Below are positions 1-5,997 of a stretch of DNA of 8,206 bases, piece after piece. Below the pieces are notes generated by a model. It was given only the letters and a program-made list of their open reading frames with translations, ran no database searches and had not been told where the DNA came from. The first letter of the stretch is position 1, and every line of letters begins with the position of its first letter. A program made the position numbers and the translations under genes. Origin of the DNA: an uncultured Burkholderiales bacterium (GTDB lineage Bacteria; Pseudomonadota; Gammaproteobacteria; Burkholderiales; Burkholderiaceae_C); the NCBI GenBank assembly GCA_903856875.1, contig CAIODE010000506.1, forward strand, positions 1 through 8,206. The letters are read 5' to 3'.

Positions 1-108
1 CAGCTTTATATGCAGCACGGCTTAGGTGCTCGCAACGATGCCATGGCCATGCAATACATCATGCCTGGCTGGACCTTCAATCCCAAAATGCCCGCCATGG
101 TTCGCTAA
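1..108 (+). CDS. 3' end of an unrecognised gene (partial)
   Basis: An open frame runs from the window edge to a TAA at 106-108 and gives 35 residues. They start QLYMQHGLGARND and end with WTFNPKMPAMVR. The rest of the gene lies outside the window. The composition and lack of breaks look like a genuine protein C-terminus. It is on the same strand as, and just upstream of, an aldolase remnant and two uronate-catabolism genes, so a sugar-acid enzyme is a reasonable guess from context. I do not recognise the family from this tail: it does not match the C-termini I know for glucarate dehydratase, rhamnonate dehydratase, mannonate dehydratase or keto-deoxy-glucarate dehydratase. No function is assigned. 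Confidence 0.6.
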   Translation, partial: QLYMQHGLGARNDAMAMQYIMPGWTFNPKMPAMVR

Positions 109-150
109 TTTCAAACAACGTTAAAGATCAACTTCCAAAGACACACCCTC

Positions 151-396
151 ATGCAATCTATTCACAACAAATTCAAACACGCCATTGGCACAGGCCACAA
201 ACAAATAGGCTTGTGGTCTCATTTGTGCAGCACCATCAGCATCGAAACCTCTGGCAAAGCGCCTGGCATTTTGACGGGCGATGAAGCTTTGGCCAAACAT
301 GACATGGCTCAAGGCTGCTTGTTTGTTGCGGTTGGTGCCGATCAAAACGTACTGCGCGACAGTGCCACAGCACTTGCCCAACGCTTCAAAAGCTAA
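151..396 (+). pseudogene. Collapsed HpcH/HpaI-family aldolase remnant
   Basis: This 81-codon frame joins the two ends of a class II pyruvate aldolase of the HpcH/HpaI family (HpaI, GarL; normally about 250-265 residues). Residues 1-31 match the usual N-terminus, with FKHAIGTG and QIGLW aligning to FKxALxxGxPQIGLW. From residue 34, SGKAPGIL, LAKH and CLFVAVGADQNVL match the final ~50 residues of the family. About 175 residues in between are missing, including all the catalytic and metal-binding positions (HpaI H45, R70, E149 and D175). The join keeps the reading frame. Residues near it look drifted: GLWSHLCSTISIE replaces the usual GLWLGLxxxYSAE. No clear Shine-Dalgarno sequence precedes the ATG. 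An intact family member would split keto-deoxy-aldarate into pyruvate and tartronate semialdehyde, or a related substrate. This product cannot be active as an aldolase. Expression as a small protein cannot be excluded. Confidence 0.82.
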
Positions 397-429
397 ACTC
401 ACTTGCACCCTATTTGAAGAAAGAAAGCC

Positions 430-1251
430 ATGCTCAATCCGCCAGCCAGCCCCCTCAAATTTCCTCGACTTCTGCTCACAGGCGCAGGTGGCAACCTCGG
501 CAAAGAACTCAGGCCTCGCTTGAGGTCTTATTGCGATGTTTTGAGAGTCAGCCACCGAAGCGATTTGGGCGCCAGTGCGCAAGGTGAGGAAATCATGCTG
601 GCCTCTTTGGAAAACAAAGAACAAATGATGGCCCTCATGCAGGGCGTGGATGCCGTAGTGCACATGGGCGGCGTTTCTACCGAGCAGCCTTGGGATCCCA
701 TTTTGGCCAGCAACATTGTGGGCATGGTCAACCTGTATGAAGCGGCGCGCTTGCAAGGTACCAAGCGCATCGTGTTTGCAAGTTCTAACCACGTTACAGG
801 TTTTTACCGGCAAGACGAAGTCATTAACACCAAAATGCCAGCCAAGCCCGATGGCTTTTACGGCTTGTCCAAGGCCTTTGGCGAAGACCTGGCCGAACTT
901 TATTGGGCGCGTTGGGGCATTGAGACTGTGAGCTTGCGCATTGGCTCTTCTTATGCAGAACCCAAAGACAGGCGCATGTTGGCCACCTGGCTAAGCTTTG
1001 ATGATTTAGAGCGTTTGGTGGTGGCGGCACTCACCGCACCCATTGTGGGTCACACCATCATTTATGGCATGTCTGACAATCAAACCACTTGGTGGGATAA
1101 CACACATGCCAAGCACATTGGCTATCGCCCGCACGATCGTTCTGACGTTTTCAGAAACGCTGTAGAAGCAAGGCAACCCAAGATCGATGGCCAAGACAAA
1201 GCGGCTATTTATCAGGGTGGCGCTTTTGTCAAAGCATCGCCTCACGGCTAA
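430..1251 (+). CDS. udh: Uronate dehydrogenase (NAD-dependent)
   Basis: This 273-residue cytosolic protein belongs to the extended short-chain dehydrogenase/epimerase family and closely resembles characterised uronate dehydrogenases in length and motifs. The reaction is oxidation of D-glucuronate or D-galacturonate to the aldarolactone with NAD+, the first step of oxidative hexuronate breakdown. The Rossmann motif TGAGGNLG is at residues 17-24. FASSNHVTGFY (116-126) carries the active-site serine region, and YGLSK (144-148) gives the catalytic Tyr and Lys. The stretches IGSSYAEP (171-178), TWLSFDDL (186-193) and YGMSDN with TWWDN (212-224) are hallmarks of this enzyme rather than of sugar-nucleotide epimerases. 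The start at 430 follows a purine-rich GAAGAAAGAAAG stretch and leaves the usual ~11-residue lead before the Rossmann strand. It lies 33 bp after the aldolase remnant and 9 bp before kdgK, suggesting one transcript. Substrate preference cannot be read from the sequence. Confidence 0.92.
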   Translation: MLNPPASPLKFPRLLLTGAGGNLGKELRPRLRSYCDVLRVSHRSDLGASAQGEEIMLASLENKEQMMALMQGVDAVVHMGGVSTEQPWDPILASNIVGMVNLYEAARLQGTKRIVFASSNHVTGFYRQDEVINTKMPAKPDGFYGLSKAFGEDLAELYWARWGIETVSLRIGSSYAEPKDRRMLATWLSFDDLERLVVAALTAPIVGHTIIYGMSDNQTTWWDNTHAKHIGYRPHDRSDVFRNAVEARQPKIDGQDKAAIYQGGAFVKASPHG

Positions 1252-1260
1252 ATATTTCTC

Positions 1261-2211
1261 ATGCAGCCTCTTCAATTTGTGGCCATTGGCGAATGTATGC
1301 TCGAAGTGCAAGCCAATGGCTTTGGCCCGTCTGTGCTTTCGTATGGAGGCGACACCTTTAACACTGCCGTTTACCTGCGACGCTGCAAAGCAAGCACCCA
1401 AATTGAAGTGAGCTACGCGACCGGTCTGGGCACAGATCACTTAAGTCAAACTCTGCGCAAAGAATGGGAAGCCCTTGGCCTCAATTTAAATGCAATGGAA
1501 TACATCGAAGGCAGGCTGCCTGGCATGTATCTGATCGAAACCGATTCGAAAGGCGAGCGCACATTTCATTTTTGGCGAGAGAACAGCGCTGCACGCGCGT
1601 ATTTTCAAGCGTCTTTGACGGCCCTTGAAAAAAACCTAGCTCAATTTGATTGCCTGTATTTCAGCGGCATTTCACTGGCCATTCTGAACGAAGCTTCACG
1701 CACACGGTTGTTTGCTTTGTTAAAGCAGGCACAACTCAATGGCAGTCGTGTTGTGTTTGACAACAACTTCAGACCCAAACTCTGGCCTGATCGCAAGCTG
1801 GCACAAACCGTTTACCTTCAAGCCTTTGCGACTTGCCATACCGCCATGATCACATTGGACGATCATCAAGCCGTGTTTGATTGCTGCTCCTTAGACAATG
1901 CGCTTGCGCATGTACAAAGCCTGTCCATCCCTGAAGTGGTGATCAAACGTGGCGCGGACAATACGCTGGTAAGGCAAGAAAGCAGCTCTGAATGGCACAG
2001 CATTCCCACGCTGTCCGTCAATCAGGTCATAGACACCACAGCCGCTGGCGACTCTTTTGCGGCGGGTTATTTGAGCCGTCGATTGTGTGGCGACAGTGCT
2101 GACATTTCGGCGGCATTTGGCAATGCCTTGGCCGCCAGGGTCATTCAGTACCGAGGGGCGCTAATTCCCATGGATGCGATGAAAGACCTCATTTTCAGTC
2201 AGGAATATTGA
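1261..2211 (+). CDS. kdgK: 2-keto-3-deoxygluconate kinase (PfkB family)
   Basis: A 316-residue cytosolic ribokinase/PfkB-family sugar kinase. The expected reaction is ATP-dependent phosphorylation of 2-keto-3-deoxy-D-gluconate to KDPG, which the Entner-Doudoroff aldolase then splits. The N-terminal FVAIGECMLE (6-15) and SYGGDTFNTAVYL (27-39) are typical of KdgK and place substrate-binding residues. FDNNFRPKLW (166-175) and VIKRGADNT (227-235) follow the family order. The PfkB signature DTTAAGDSFAAGYL (258-271) contains the catalytic Asp264 and the anion-hole glycine. Length and domain order are complete. The start at 1261 is the only one that keeps the first beta strand. No strong Shine-Dalgarno sequence precedes it, and udh ends 9 bp upstream, so coupled translation is likely. 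KdgK usually serves the isomerase branch (via UxaA/UxuA), whereas Udh feeds the aldarate branch, so the pairing is slightly unexpected. A related keto-deoxy sugar-acid substrate is possible. Confidence 0.88.
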   Translation: MQPLQFVAIGECMLEVQANGFGPSVLSYGGDTFNTAVYLRRCKASTQIEVSYATGLGTDHLSQTLRKEWEALGLNLNAMEYIEGRLPGMYLIETDSKGERTFHFWRENSAARAYFQASLTALEKNLAQFDCLYFSGISLAILNEASRTRLFALLKQAQLNGSRVVFDNNFRPKLWPDRKLAQTVYLQAFATCHTAMITLDDHQAVFDCCSLDNALAHVQSLSIPEVVIKRGADNTLVRQESSSEWHSIPTLSVNQVIDTTAAGDSFAAGYLSRRLCGDSADISAAFGNALAARVIQYRGALIPMDAMKDLIFSQEY

Positions 2212-2222
2212 TAAATATCAAT
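2207..2222. repeat. AT-rich inverted repeat over the kdgK stop codon
   Basis: ATTGATA and TATCAAT form a perfect 7-bp inverted repeat around two A residues. It begins within the last codons of kdgK and ends 20 bp before the rpoH -35 box. It is followed by more ATCAAT-like words (ATCAAATCAAT). It has no GC stem or T-tract, so it is not a terminator. It could be a protein-binding site, an UP-like AT-rich promoter element, or chance in AT-rich DNA. Confidence 0.3.
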
Positions 2223-2242
2223 CAAATCAATAAGTTATAAAC

Positions 2243-2269
2243 TTGGCACTCTTCGCAAGAGAGTGCTAA
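2243..2269. promoter_or_regulatory. CIRCE operator (HrcA binding site) upstream of rpoH
   Basis: TTGGCACTC (2243-2251), a 9-bp spacer and GAGTGCTAA (2261-2269) match the CIRCE consensus TTAGCACTC-N9-GAGTGCTAA at 17 of 18 arm positions with exact spacing. The single difference (G for A in the left arm) happens to improve the -35 box TTGGCA. HrcA bound here would cover both the -35 and the start of the -10 box, so it should repress rpoH at normal temperature and release it when HrcA is titrated by GroEL clients. This links the HrcA and sigma-32 heat-shock circuits. The hrcA gene is not in this window. Confidence 0.9.
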
Positions 2270-2272
2270 AAT
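2243..2272 (+). promoter_or_regulatory. Sigma-70 promoter of rpoH
   Basis: The -35 box TTGGCA (2243-2248) matches TTGACA at 5 of 6 positions. The -10 box TAAAAT (2267-2272) matches TATAAT at 5 of 6, with an 18-bp spacer and a TG one base upstream (TGC before the box), as in extended -10 promoters. Transcription would start near 2278-2280. That leaves a short leader of about 22 nt before the ATG at 2301, and would put the ATG at 2283 almost at the RNA 5' end. The upstream 30 bp are very AT-rich. The promoter is inferred from sequence only. Confidence 0.7.
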
Positions 2273-2286
2273 CCGATCCATTATGG

Positions 2287-2292
2287 AAAGGA
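2287..2292 (+). promoter_or_regulatory. Ribosome binding site choosing the rpoH start
   Basis: AAAGGA, with AGGA ending 8 nt before the ATG at 2301, is a well-placed Shine-Dalgarno sequence. The earlier in-frame ATG at 2283 has no such sequence upstream and lies only about 4 nt from the predicted transcription start. Translation therefore most likely begins at 2301. Confidence 0.7.
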
Positions 2293-2300
2293 ATTCTGGT

Positions 2301-3245
2301 ATGACAAACCTCAATGGATCCCTCGAAACTGCACTCACCCTGAAGAATCCATGGGCCGTAGTGCCTTCGTTGGGCCACCTCGATGCTTACATTTCTGCGG
2401 TCAACCGCATGCCCATGCTCACCCCTGAGGAAGAGCAAGAGTTTGCGCGCAAACTGAAAAACGAAAACGACCTGGAAGCTGCCGGAAAGTTGGTGCTTTC
2501 GCATCTGCGTGTTGTCGTTTCAGTCGCACGCCAATACTTGGGCTATGGCTTGCCCCATGCCGACCTGATTCAAGAAGGCAACATCGGTTTGATGAAAGCT
2601 GTGAAGCGCTTCGACCCCGATCAAGGCGTGCGCTTGGTGAGTTACGCCATGCACTGGATCAAGGCCGAAATTCACGAGTACATCTTGAAGAACTGGCGCA
2701 TGGTCAAGGTGGCCACCACCAAGGCACAGCGCAAATTGTTTTTCAACCTGCGCTCTATGAAGCAAGGCCTCAAAGCCGAAGCCGATGAAGCCACAGGCAC
2801 ACACCGCGACACCCTCACCCCTTCTCAAATTGACAGCATGGCCAAAGACCTGAATGTCAAACGCGAAGAAGTGATGGAAATGGAAACGCGCATGTCGGGC
2901 GGCGATGTGCTGCTAGACCCTTCACCCTCAGACGAGGGTGAAACGGCTTATGGCCCCATCGCCTACTTGGCCGATGCGCACCACGAACCAACGGCCATGA
3001 TTGAAGCGCACCAGCGCGACATGATGGCCAGCGATGGCATTGCCACAGCCCTTGCTTCACTTGACGAACGCAGTCGCAGAATTGTGGAAGAACGTTGGCT
3101 CAAAGTTAACGACGATGGTTCAGGCGGCCTGACACTACACGACTTGGCCGATGAGTTTGGTGTGAGCGCCGAGCGCATTCGCCAAATTGAAGTGGCGGCC
3201 ATGAAGAAAATGAAAGCGGCCTTGAAGGAATACGCAGAAGCTTAA
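2301..3245 (+). CDS. rpoH: Heat-shock sigma factor RpoH (sigma-32)
   Basis: A 314-residue alternative sigma factor that directs RNA polymerase to heat-shock promoters (chaperones, proteases). Region 2 is clear: LGYGLPHADLIQEGNIGLMK (80-99), followed by KRFDPDQ and YAMHWIKAEIHEYI for -10 recognition and melting. The RpoH box QRKLFFNLR (143-151) separates it from RpoD and other sigmas. Region 4.2 carries the helix-turn-helix TLHDLADEFGVSAERIRQIE (278-297) for -35 recognition. The length is normal for betaproteobacterial RpoH. An upstream in-frame ATG at 2283 would add six residues (MERNSG), but the Shine-Dalgarno sequence and promoter position favour 2301. The gene is monocistronic: its own promoter with a CIRCE operator is in front and a terminator lies 23 bp after the stop. 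It converges with the sco operon. An 8-bp inverted repeat around the start region may affect translation, but this is speculative. Confidence 0.97.
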   Translation: MTNLNGSLETALTLKNPWAVVPSLGHLDAYISAVNRMPMLTPEEEQEFARKLKNENDLEAAGKLVLSHLRVVVSVARQYLGYGLPHADLIQEGNIGLMKAVKRFDPDQGVRLVSYAMHWIKAEIHEYILKNWRMVKVATTKAQRKLFFNLRSMKQGLKAEADEATGTHRDTLTPSQIDSMAKDLNVKREEVMEMETRMSGGDVLLDPSPSDEGETAYGPIAYLADAHHEPTAMIEAHQRDMMASDGIATALASLDERSRRIVEERWLKVNDDGSGGLTLHDLADEFGVSAERIRQIEVAAMKKMKAALKEYAEA

Positions 3246-3267
3246 ATTTCTTTCGTCTTCACCAAGC

Positions 3268-3293
3268 AAAAGAGGGCTAATGCCCTCTTTTTT
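3268..3293 (+). terminator. Rho-independent terminator after rpoH
   Basis: AGAGGGC (3271-3277), loop TAAT and GCCCTCT (3282-3288) form a 7-bp GC-rich stem, extended by flanking A/T pairs and followed by a run of six T (3288-3293). It ends rpoH transcription. On the opposite strand it is followed by only four T, so it may also work, more weakly, for the converging sco operon, whose last stop is at 3318. Confidence 0.88.
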
Positions 3294-3317
3294 CGTCTAC
3301 ATTTTGAAGCTTGCAGC

Positions 3318-3932
3318 TTACTTCAGCAGCAGCTTGAAATCATCGGCCAGCGCCTGCGCCCCCGTGCCATAGCGGTTGAACAATCGCACCCTGCCCTGAG
3401 TGTCAAAGATATAACTGCCCGCAGAGTGGTCCATGGTGTAGCTGCTAGGCGTTTTGCCTTCCACCCGCTTGAAATAAATTTTGAACTCTTTGGCAATGGC
3501 CGGAAGTTGCTCTTGCGTGGGCCTTAAGGCCACAAAGCTGGCATCAAAATTTTCAACATAGGCCTTCAACAACTCGGTGGTGTCGCGTTCTGGATCAACC
3601 GTCACAAACACCGCTTGAAGCTTGTCGCCATCAGGCCCAAGCAATCGCTTCACTTCGGCCAATTCTTGCATGGTGGTGGGGCACACATCGGGGCATTGGG
3701 TGTATCCAAAAAACACCACCACCAACTTGCCTGAAAAGTCTTTGAGCTTTCGCACCTGACCATTTTGATCCGGCAGATTCAACTCTTTCGCGTAATCTGC
3801 ACCGGTGATGTCAACACCTTTGAATGCAGGCTTGGGGTCTGAGCAGGCACTCAGACCTGCCAAAGAGGCAAGCAATGCCAATGCGCCAAACCAGCTAAGC
3901 CAAGCGTTAGAAAAACGAAAGATATTGGGCAT
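3318..3932 (-). CDS. sco: SCO1/SenC-family copper chaperone lipoprotein
   Basis: A 204-residue periplasmic, membrane-anchored thioredoxin-fold protein that helps load copper into the CuA site of cytochrome c oxidase subunit II. The N-terminus has a hydrophobic signal (about 13-29) ending in the lipobox LSAC (27-30), so Cys30 should be lipidated. The copper-binding pair is CPDVC (Cys80, Cys84) after the strand VVVFFGYTQ, and the third ligand is His169 in YTMDHSAGSYIFD. DPERDT (113-118) is another family mark. It is complete and of usual length. It is the last gene of the ctaA-ctaB-sco run, 17 bp after the ctaB stop, consistent with co-transcription. Some Sco homologues act as thiol reductases rather than copper donors, and the sequence alone does not separate these roles. 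Confidence 0.94.
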   Translation of the reverse strand: MPNIFRFSNAWLSWFGALALLASLAGLSACSDPKPAFKGVDITGADYAKELNLPDQNGQVRKLKDFSGKLVVVFFGYTQCPDVCPTTMQELAEVKRLLGPDGDKLQAVFVTVDPERDTTELLKAYVENFDASFVALRPTQEQLPAIAKEFKIYFKRVEGKTPSSYTMDHSAGSYIFDTQGRVRLFNRYGTGAQALADDFKLLLK

Positions 3933-3949
3933 AAGAAGCTTCGCCTGAT

Positions 3950-4846
3950 TTAAAACAGATAGTGATCGATCAACAAAGCCGCAAACAACAAGCTCAAATG
4001 AATGAGTGAAAACTTGAAAGTTTTGCGCGCCAATTCGTCAGAGTAATTGCGCCATAAAGCCCAAGCATAGCCAATGAACATGACGCTCAAAATAACAGCC
4101 GCAACAAGGTACAACCAAGAACTCATGCCATAAGCAAAGGGCATCAAGCACGAGGCCATGAGCACAATGGTGTAAAGAAAAACTTGAAGACGCGTAAATT
4201 CATTGCCATGTGTGACCGGCAACATGGGCAGCCCTGACTTGCGATAGTCTTCAACGCGGTACAAGGCCAAGGCCCAAAAATGGGGTGGCGTCCACAAGAA
4301 AATAATCAAGAAAAGAATGAGCGCCTCGGGGCCCACATCGCCGGTCATAGCGGCCCATCCCAACACGGGCGGCATGGCACCCGATGCACCACCAATCACA
4401 ATGTTTTGCGGTGTAAGGGGTTTCAAAATGACGGTGTAAATGATGGCATAGCCCACAAAGGTGGCAAAGGTAAGCCACATGGTGAGCGGGTTGACCGCAA
4501 AATACAAAATGACCGAACCGATGCTGCACAAAAGCGCGGAAAACAACAAGGCTTGCATGTCGCTCAACTGGCCTTTGGCTGTGGGTCGCCATGCGGTGCG
4601 CTTCATTTGAGCATCAATGGTTTTTTCAACCAAGCAATTGAACGCAGCAGCAGCCCCCGCTACCAACCAAATACCCACGCAAGCAATGAAGCCCAACTGC
4701 ACTTCTTTCCATGTGGGCACACCCGGCACAGCCAAGACCATGCCAATGAGGGCACAAAACACAATGAGTTGCACCACGCGTGGTTTCATGAGCGCGTAGT
4801 ACTGGCGCCAGGGTGAGCCAGCTTGTAATTCGGCAGCAGTGCTCAT
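3950..4846 (-). CDS. ctaB: Protoheme IX farnesyltransferase (heme O synthase)
   Basis: A 298-residue integral membrane prenyltransferase of the UbiA superfamily that attaches a farnesyl group to heme B to give heme O, the substrate of CtaA. MKPRVVQL (20-27) is the usual start of the first membrane helix. The first acidic motif is N70-xxx-E74-xxx-D78-xx-MKRT (81-84), followed by WRP. The second is [15 protein letters not shown] (196-210), and both bind the prenyl diphosphate through magnesium. [15 protein letters not shown] (152-166) is a conserved loop and helix. About eight to nine hydrophobic segments are visible and the length is normal. The start at 4846 keeps the typical short cytoplasmic lead. 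It sits 31 bp after ctaA and 17 bp before sco. Proteins of this type are also called CyoE or Cox10; the cta neighbours favour the name ctaB. Confidence 0.96.
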   Translation of the reverse strand: MSTAAELQAGSPWRQYYALMKPRVVQLIVFCALIGMVLAVPGVPTWKEVQLGFIACVGIWLVAGAAAAFNCLVEKTIDAQMKRTAWRPTAKGQLSDMQALLFSALLCSIGSVILYFAVNPLTMWLTFATFVGYAIIYTVILKPLTPQNIVIGGASGAMPPVLGWAAMTGDVGPEALILFLIIFLWTPPHFWALALYRVEDYRKSGLPMLPVTHGNEFTRLQVFLYTIVLMASCLMPFAYGMSSWLYLVAAVILSVMFIGYAWALWRNYSDELARKTFKFSLIHLSLLFAALLIDHYLF

Positions 4847-4877
4847 GCAGCAGGTCTTCTTAAAAAATTGTTCATCA

Positions 4878-5993
4878 TCATCTTTGGATTTTGCTGCGGC
4901 TCAGTATGTAAGTGAGGGTCATCATGAGAGCACCCGCGCCGCCAGTGTGCGCAACAGCCGCTAGCAAGGGCCAATCTAACACGACGTTGGACAAGCCTGT
5001 GATCAATTGAAGCGTTAACAAGGCAAATAGAATGCGAGTGAGGCCAGGCAAAATGTCGGCTTTTTTAAACTGCCACACCATGAAGGCCGCAAAAGAAAAA
5101 ACGATCAAGGCCATAAGCCTGTGCACAAAGTGAATTGAAACCAAGGCTTCCATGGGCAAGAATTGTCCCTTAGAGTCGATGCCTAAGCCGCGCCAAATTT
5201 CAAAACCTTGAAAGTTCCAAGCAGGCCACCATTCGCCATTGCAATCTGGAAAACCATTGCAGGCAAGCACCGCGTAATTGGTACTGACCCAAGCGCCCAA
5301 TGCAATTTGCAATGTGAGAAAACCAGCAGCACCCCAAATGAGTTGACGGTGAAATTTGGCGATGGTCTGGCGCTGTGATGCTGGCTTCCATGCCACTTGA
5401 GCCGAAAGCAGCACAAGCAATCCAATGCCCCCCAACAAGTGCAAAGTCACAATGGCCGGAGAGAGTTTGAGGGTGACAGTGAGGGCGCCAAACGCACCCT
5501 GCATGCAAACCCAAAACAAGGTGAGCCATGCCCAAAAGGGCTTGACCTGCCATGCGCCCTGAAAAGTAAATTGTCCCCTCCATCTTTGCCAAGTGCTGCT
5601 GATGGCCAAGACCAAAATTAAAAAGCCCACTGCCATGGCCAAGTAGCGATGAATCATTTCGATCCATGCTTTGTTGTGCGTCACGGGGCCAGTTGGCATG
5701 GCCGTTTGGGCTGCGTCAATGTGGGTTATGGCCCCCAAAGGACTGACACTGCCATAACAACCTGGCCAATCGGGGCATCCCAAACCAGAGTCGGTGAGCC
5801 GCGTGAAAGACCCAAATAAAACCAGATCGAATGTGAGAAACAAAGTGAGCACCGTGATAGCGCGCAATTTGTAATTCACAGGCTGGTGCCGACTGCTGTA
5901 CAAGGTCCACAACAAGGGCAACAGTGCAATGAGCACACCCATGCCCAGCAATCGCAAGGTCGGTGAGAGGTTGTACAAGTCGACTTCAGTCAT
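4878..5993 (-). CDS. ctaA: Heme A synthase (COX15/CtaA family)
   Basis: A 371-residue integral membrane enzyme that oxidises the C8 methyl of heme O to a formyl group, giving heme A for the aa3-type oxidase. About eight membrane helices are visible in the two-fold pattern of the family. Candidate heme-ligand histidines are His115 (EMIHRY), His185 (TLHLLGG), His288 and His291 (SIHFVHR) and His349 (VAHTGGA). [20 protein letters not shown] (60-79) is the diagnostic loop with Cys73 and Cys79, and a second pair, Cys245 and Cys251, lies in CNGFPDCNG, as in many CtaA proteins with paired cysteines. The start at 5993 is 4 bp after the stop of the upstream Sco-like gene, with no good Shine-Dalgarno sequence, so coupled translation is likely. 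The length fits proteobacterial and mitochondrial Cox15 better than the shorter Bacillus CtaA. Confidence 0.95.
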   Translation of the reverse strand: MTEVDLYNLSPTLRLLGMGVLIALLPLLWTLYSSRHQPVNYKLRAITVLTLFLTFDLVLFGSFTRLTDSGLGCPDWPGCYGSVSPLGAITHIDAAQTAMPTGPVTHNKAWIEMIHRYLAMAVGFLILVLAISSTWQRWRGQFTFQGAWQVKPFWAWLTLFWVCMQGAFGALTVTLKLSPAIVTLHLLGGIGLLVLLSAQVAWKPASQRQTIAKFHRQLIWGAAGFLTLQIALGAWVSTNYAVLACNGFPDCNGEWWPAWNFQGFEIWRGLGIDSKGQFLPMEALVSIHFVHRLMALIVFSFAAFMVWQFKKADILPGLTRILFALLTLQLITGLSNVVLDWPLLAAVAHTGGAGALMMTLTYILSRSKIQR

Positions 5994-5997
5994 TGGA

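Noticed and set aside
121..813. 230-codon open frame on the - strand
   Set aside because: It lies antisense to the aldolase remnant and the well-supported udh gene, has no recognisable family, and its composition is that of a shadow frame.
1006..1440. 144-codon open frame on the - strand
   Set aside because: It is antisense to the end of udh and the start of kdgK, both with clear family motifs; no motif or ribosome binding site supports it.
2243..2269. Rho-independent terminator of kdgK formed by the CIRCE inverted repeat
   Set aside because: The repeat could fold in RNA, but no T-tract follows and its sequence and spacing match CIRCE almost perfectly.
4280..4816. 178-codon open frame on the + strand
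   Set aside because: It is exactly antisense to ctaB, whose prenyltransferase motifs are intact; the translated sequence is low in hydrophobic residues and has no family match.
5200..5667. 155-codon open frame on the - strand inside ctaA
   Set aside because: It is a same-strand shifted frame of ctaA. The ctaA frame is unbroken with all conserved histidines, so this is neither a frameshift nor a separate gene.
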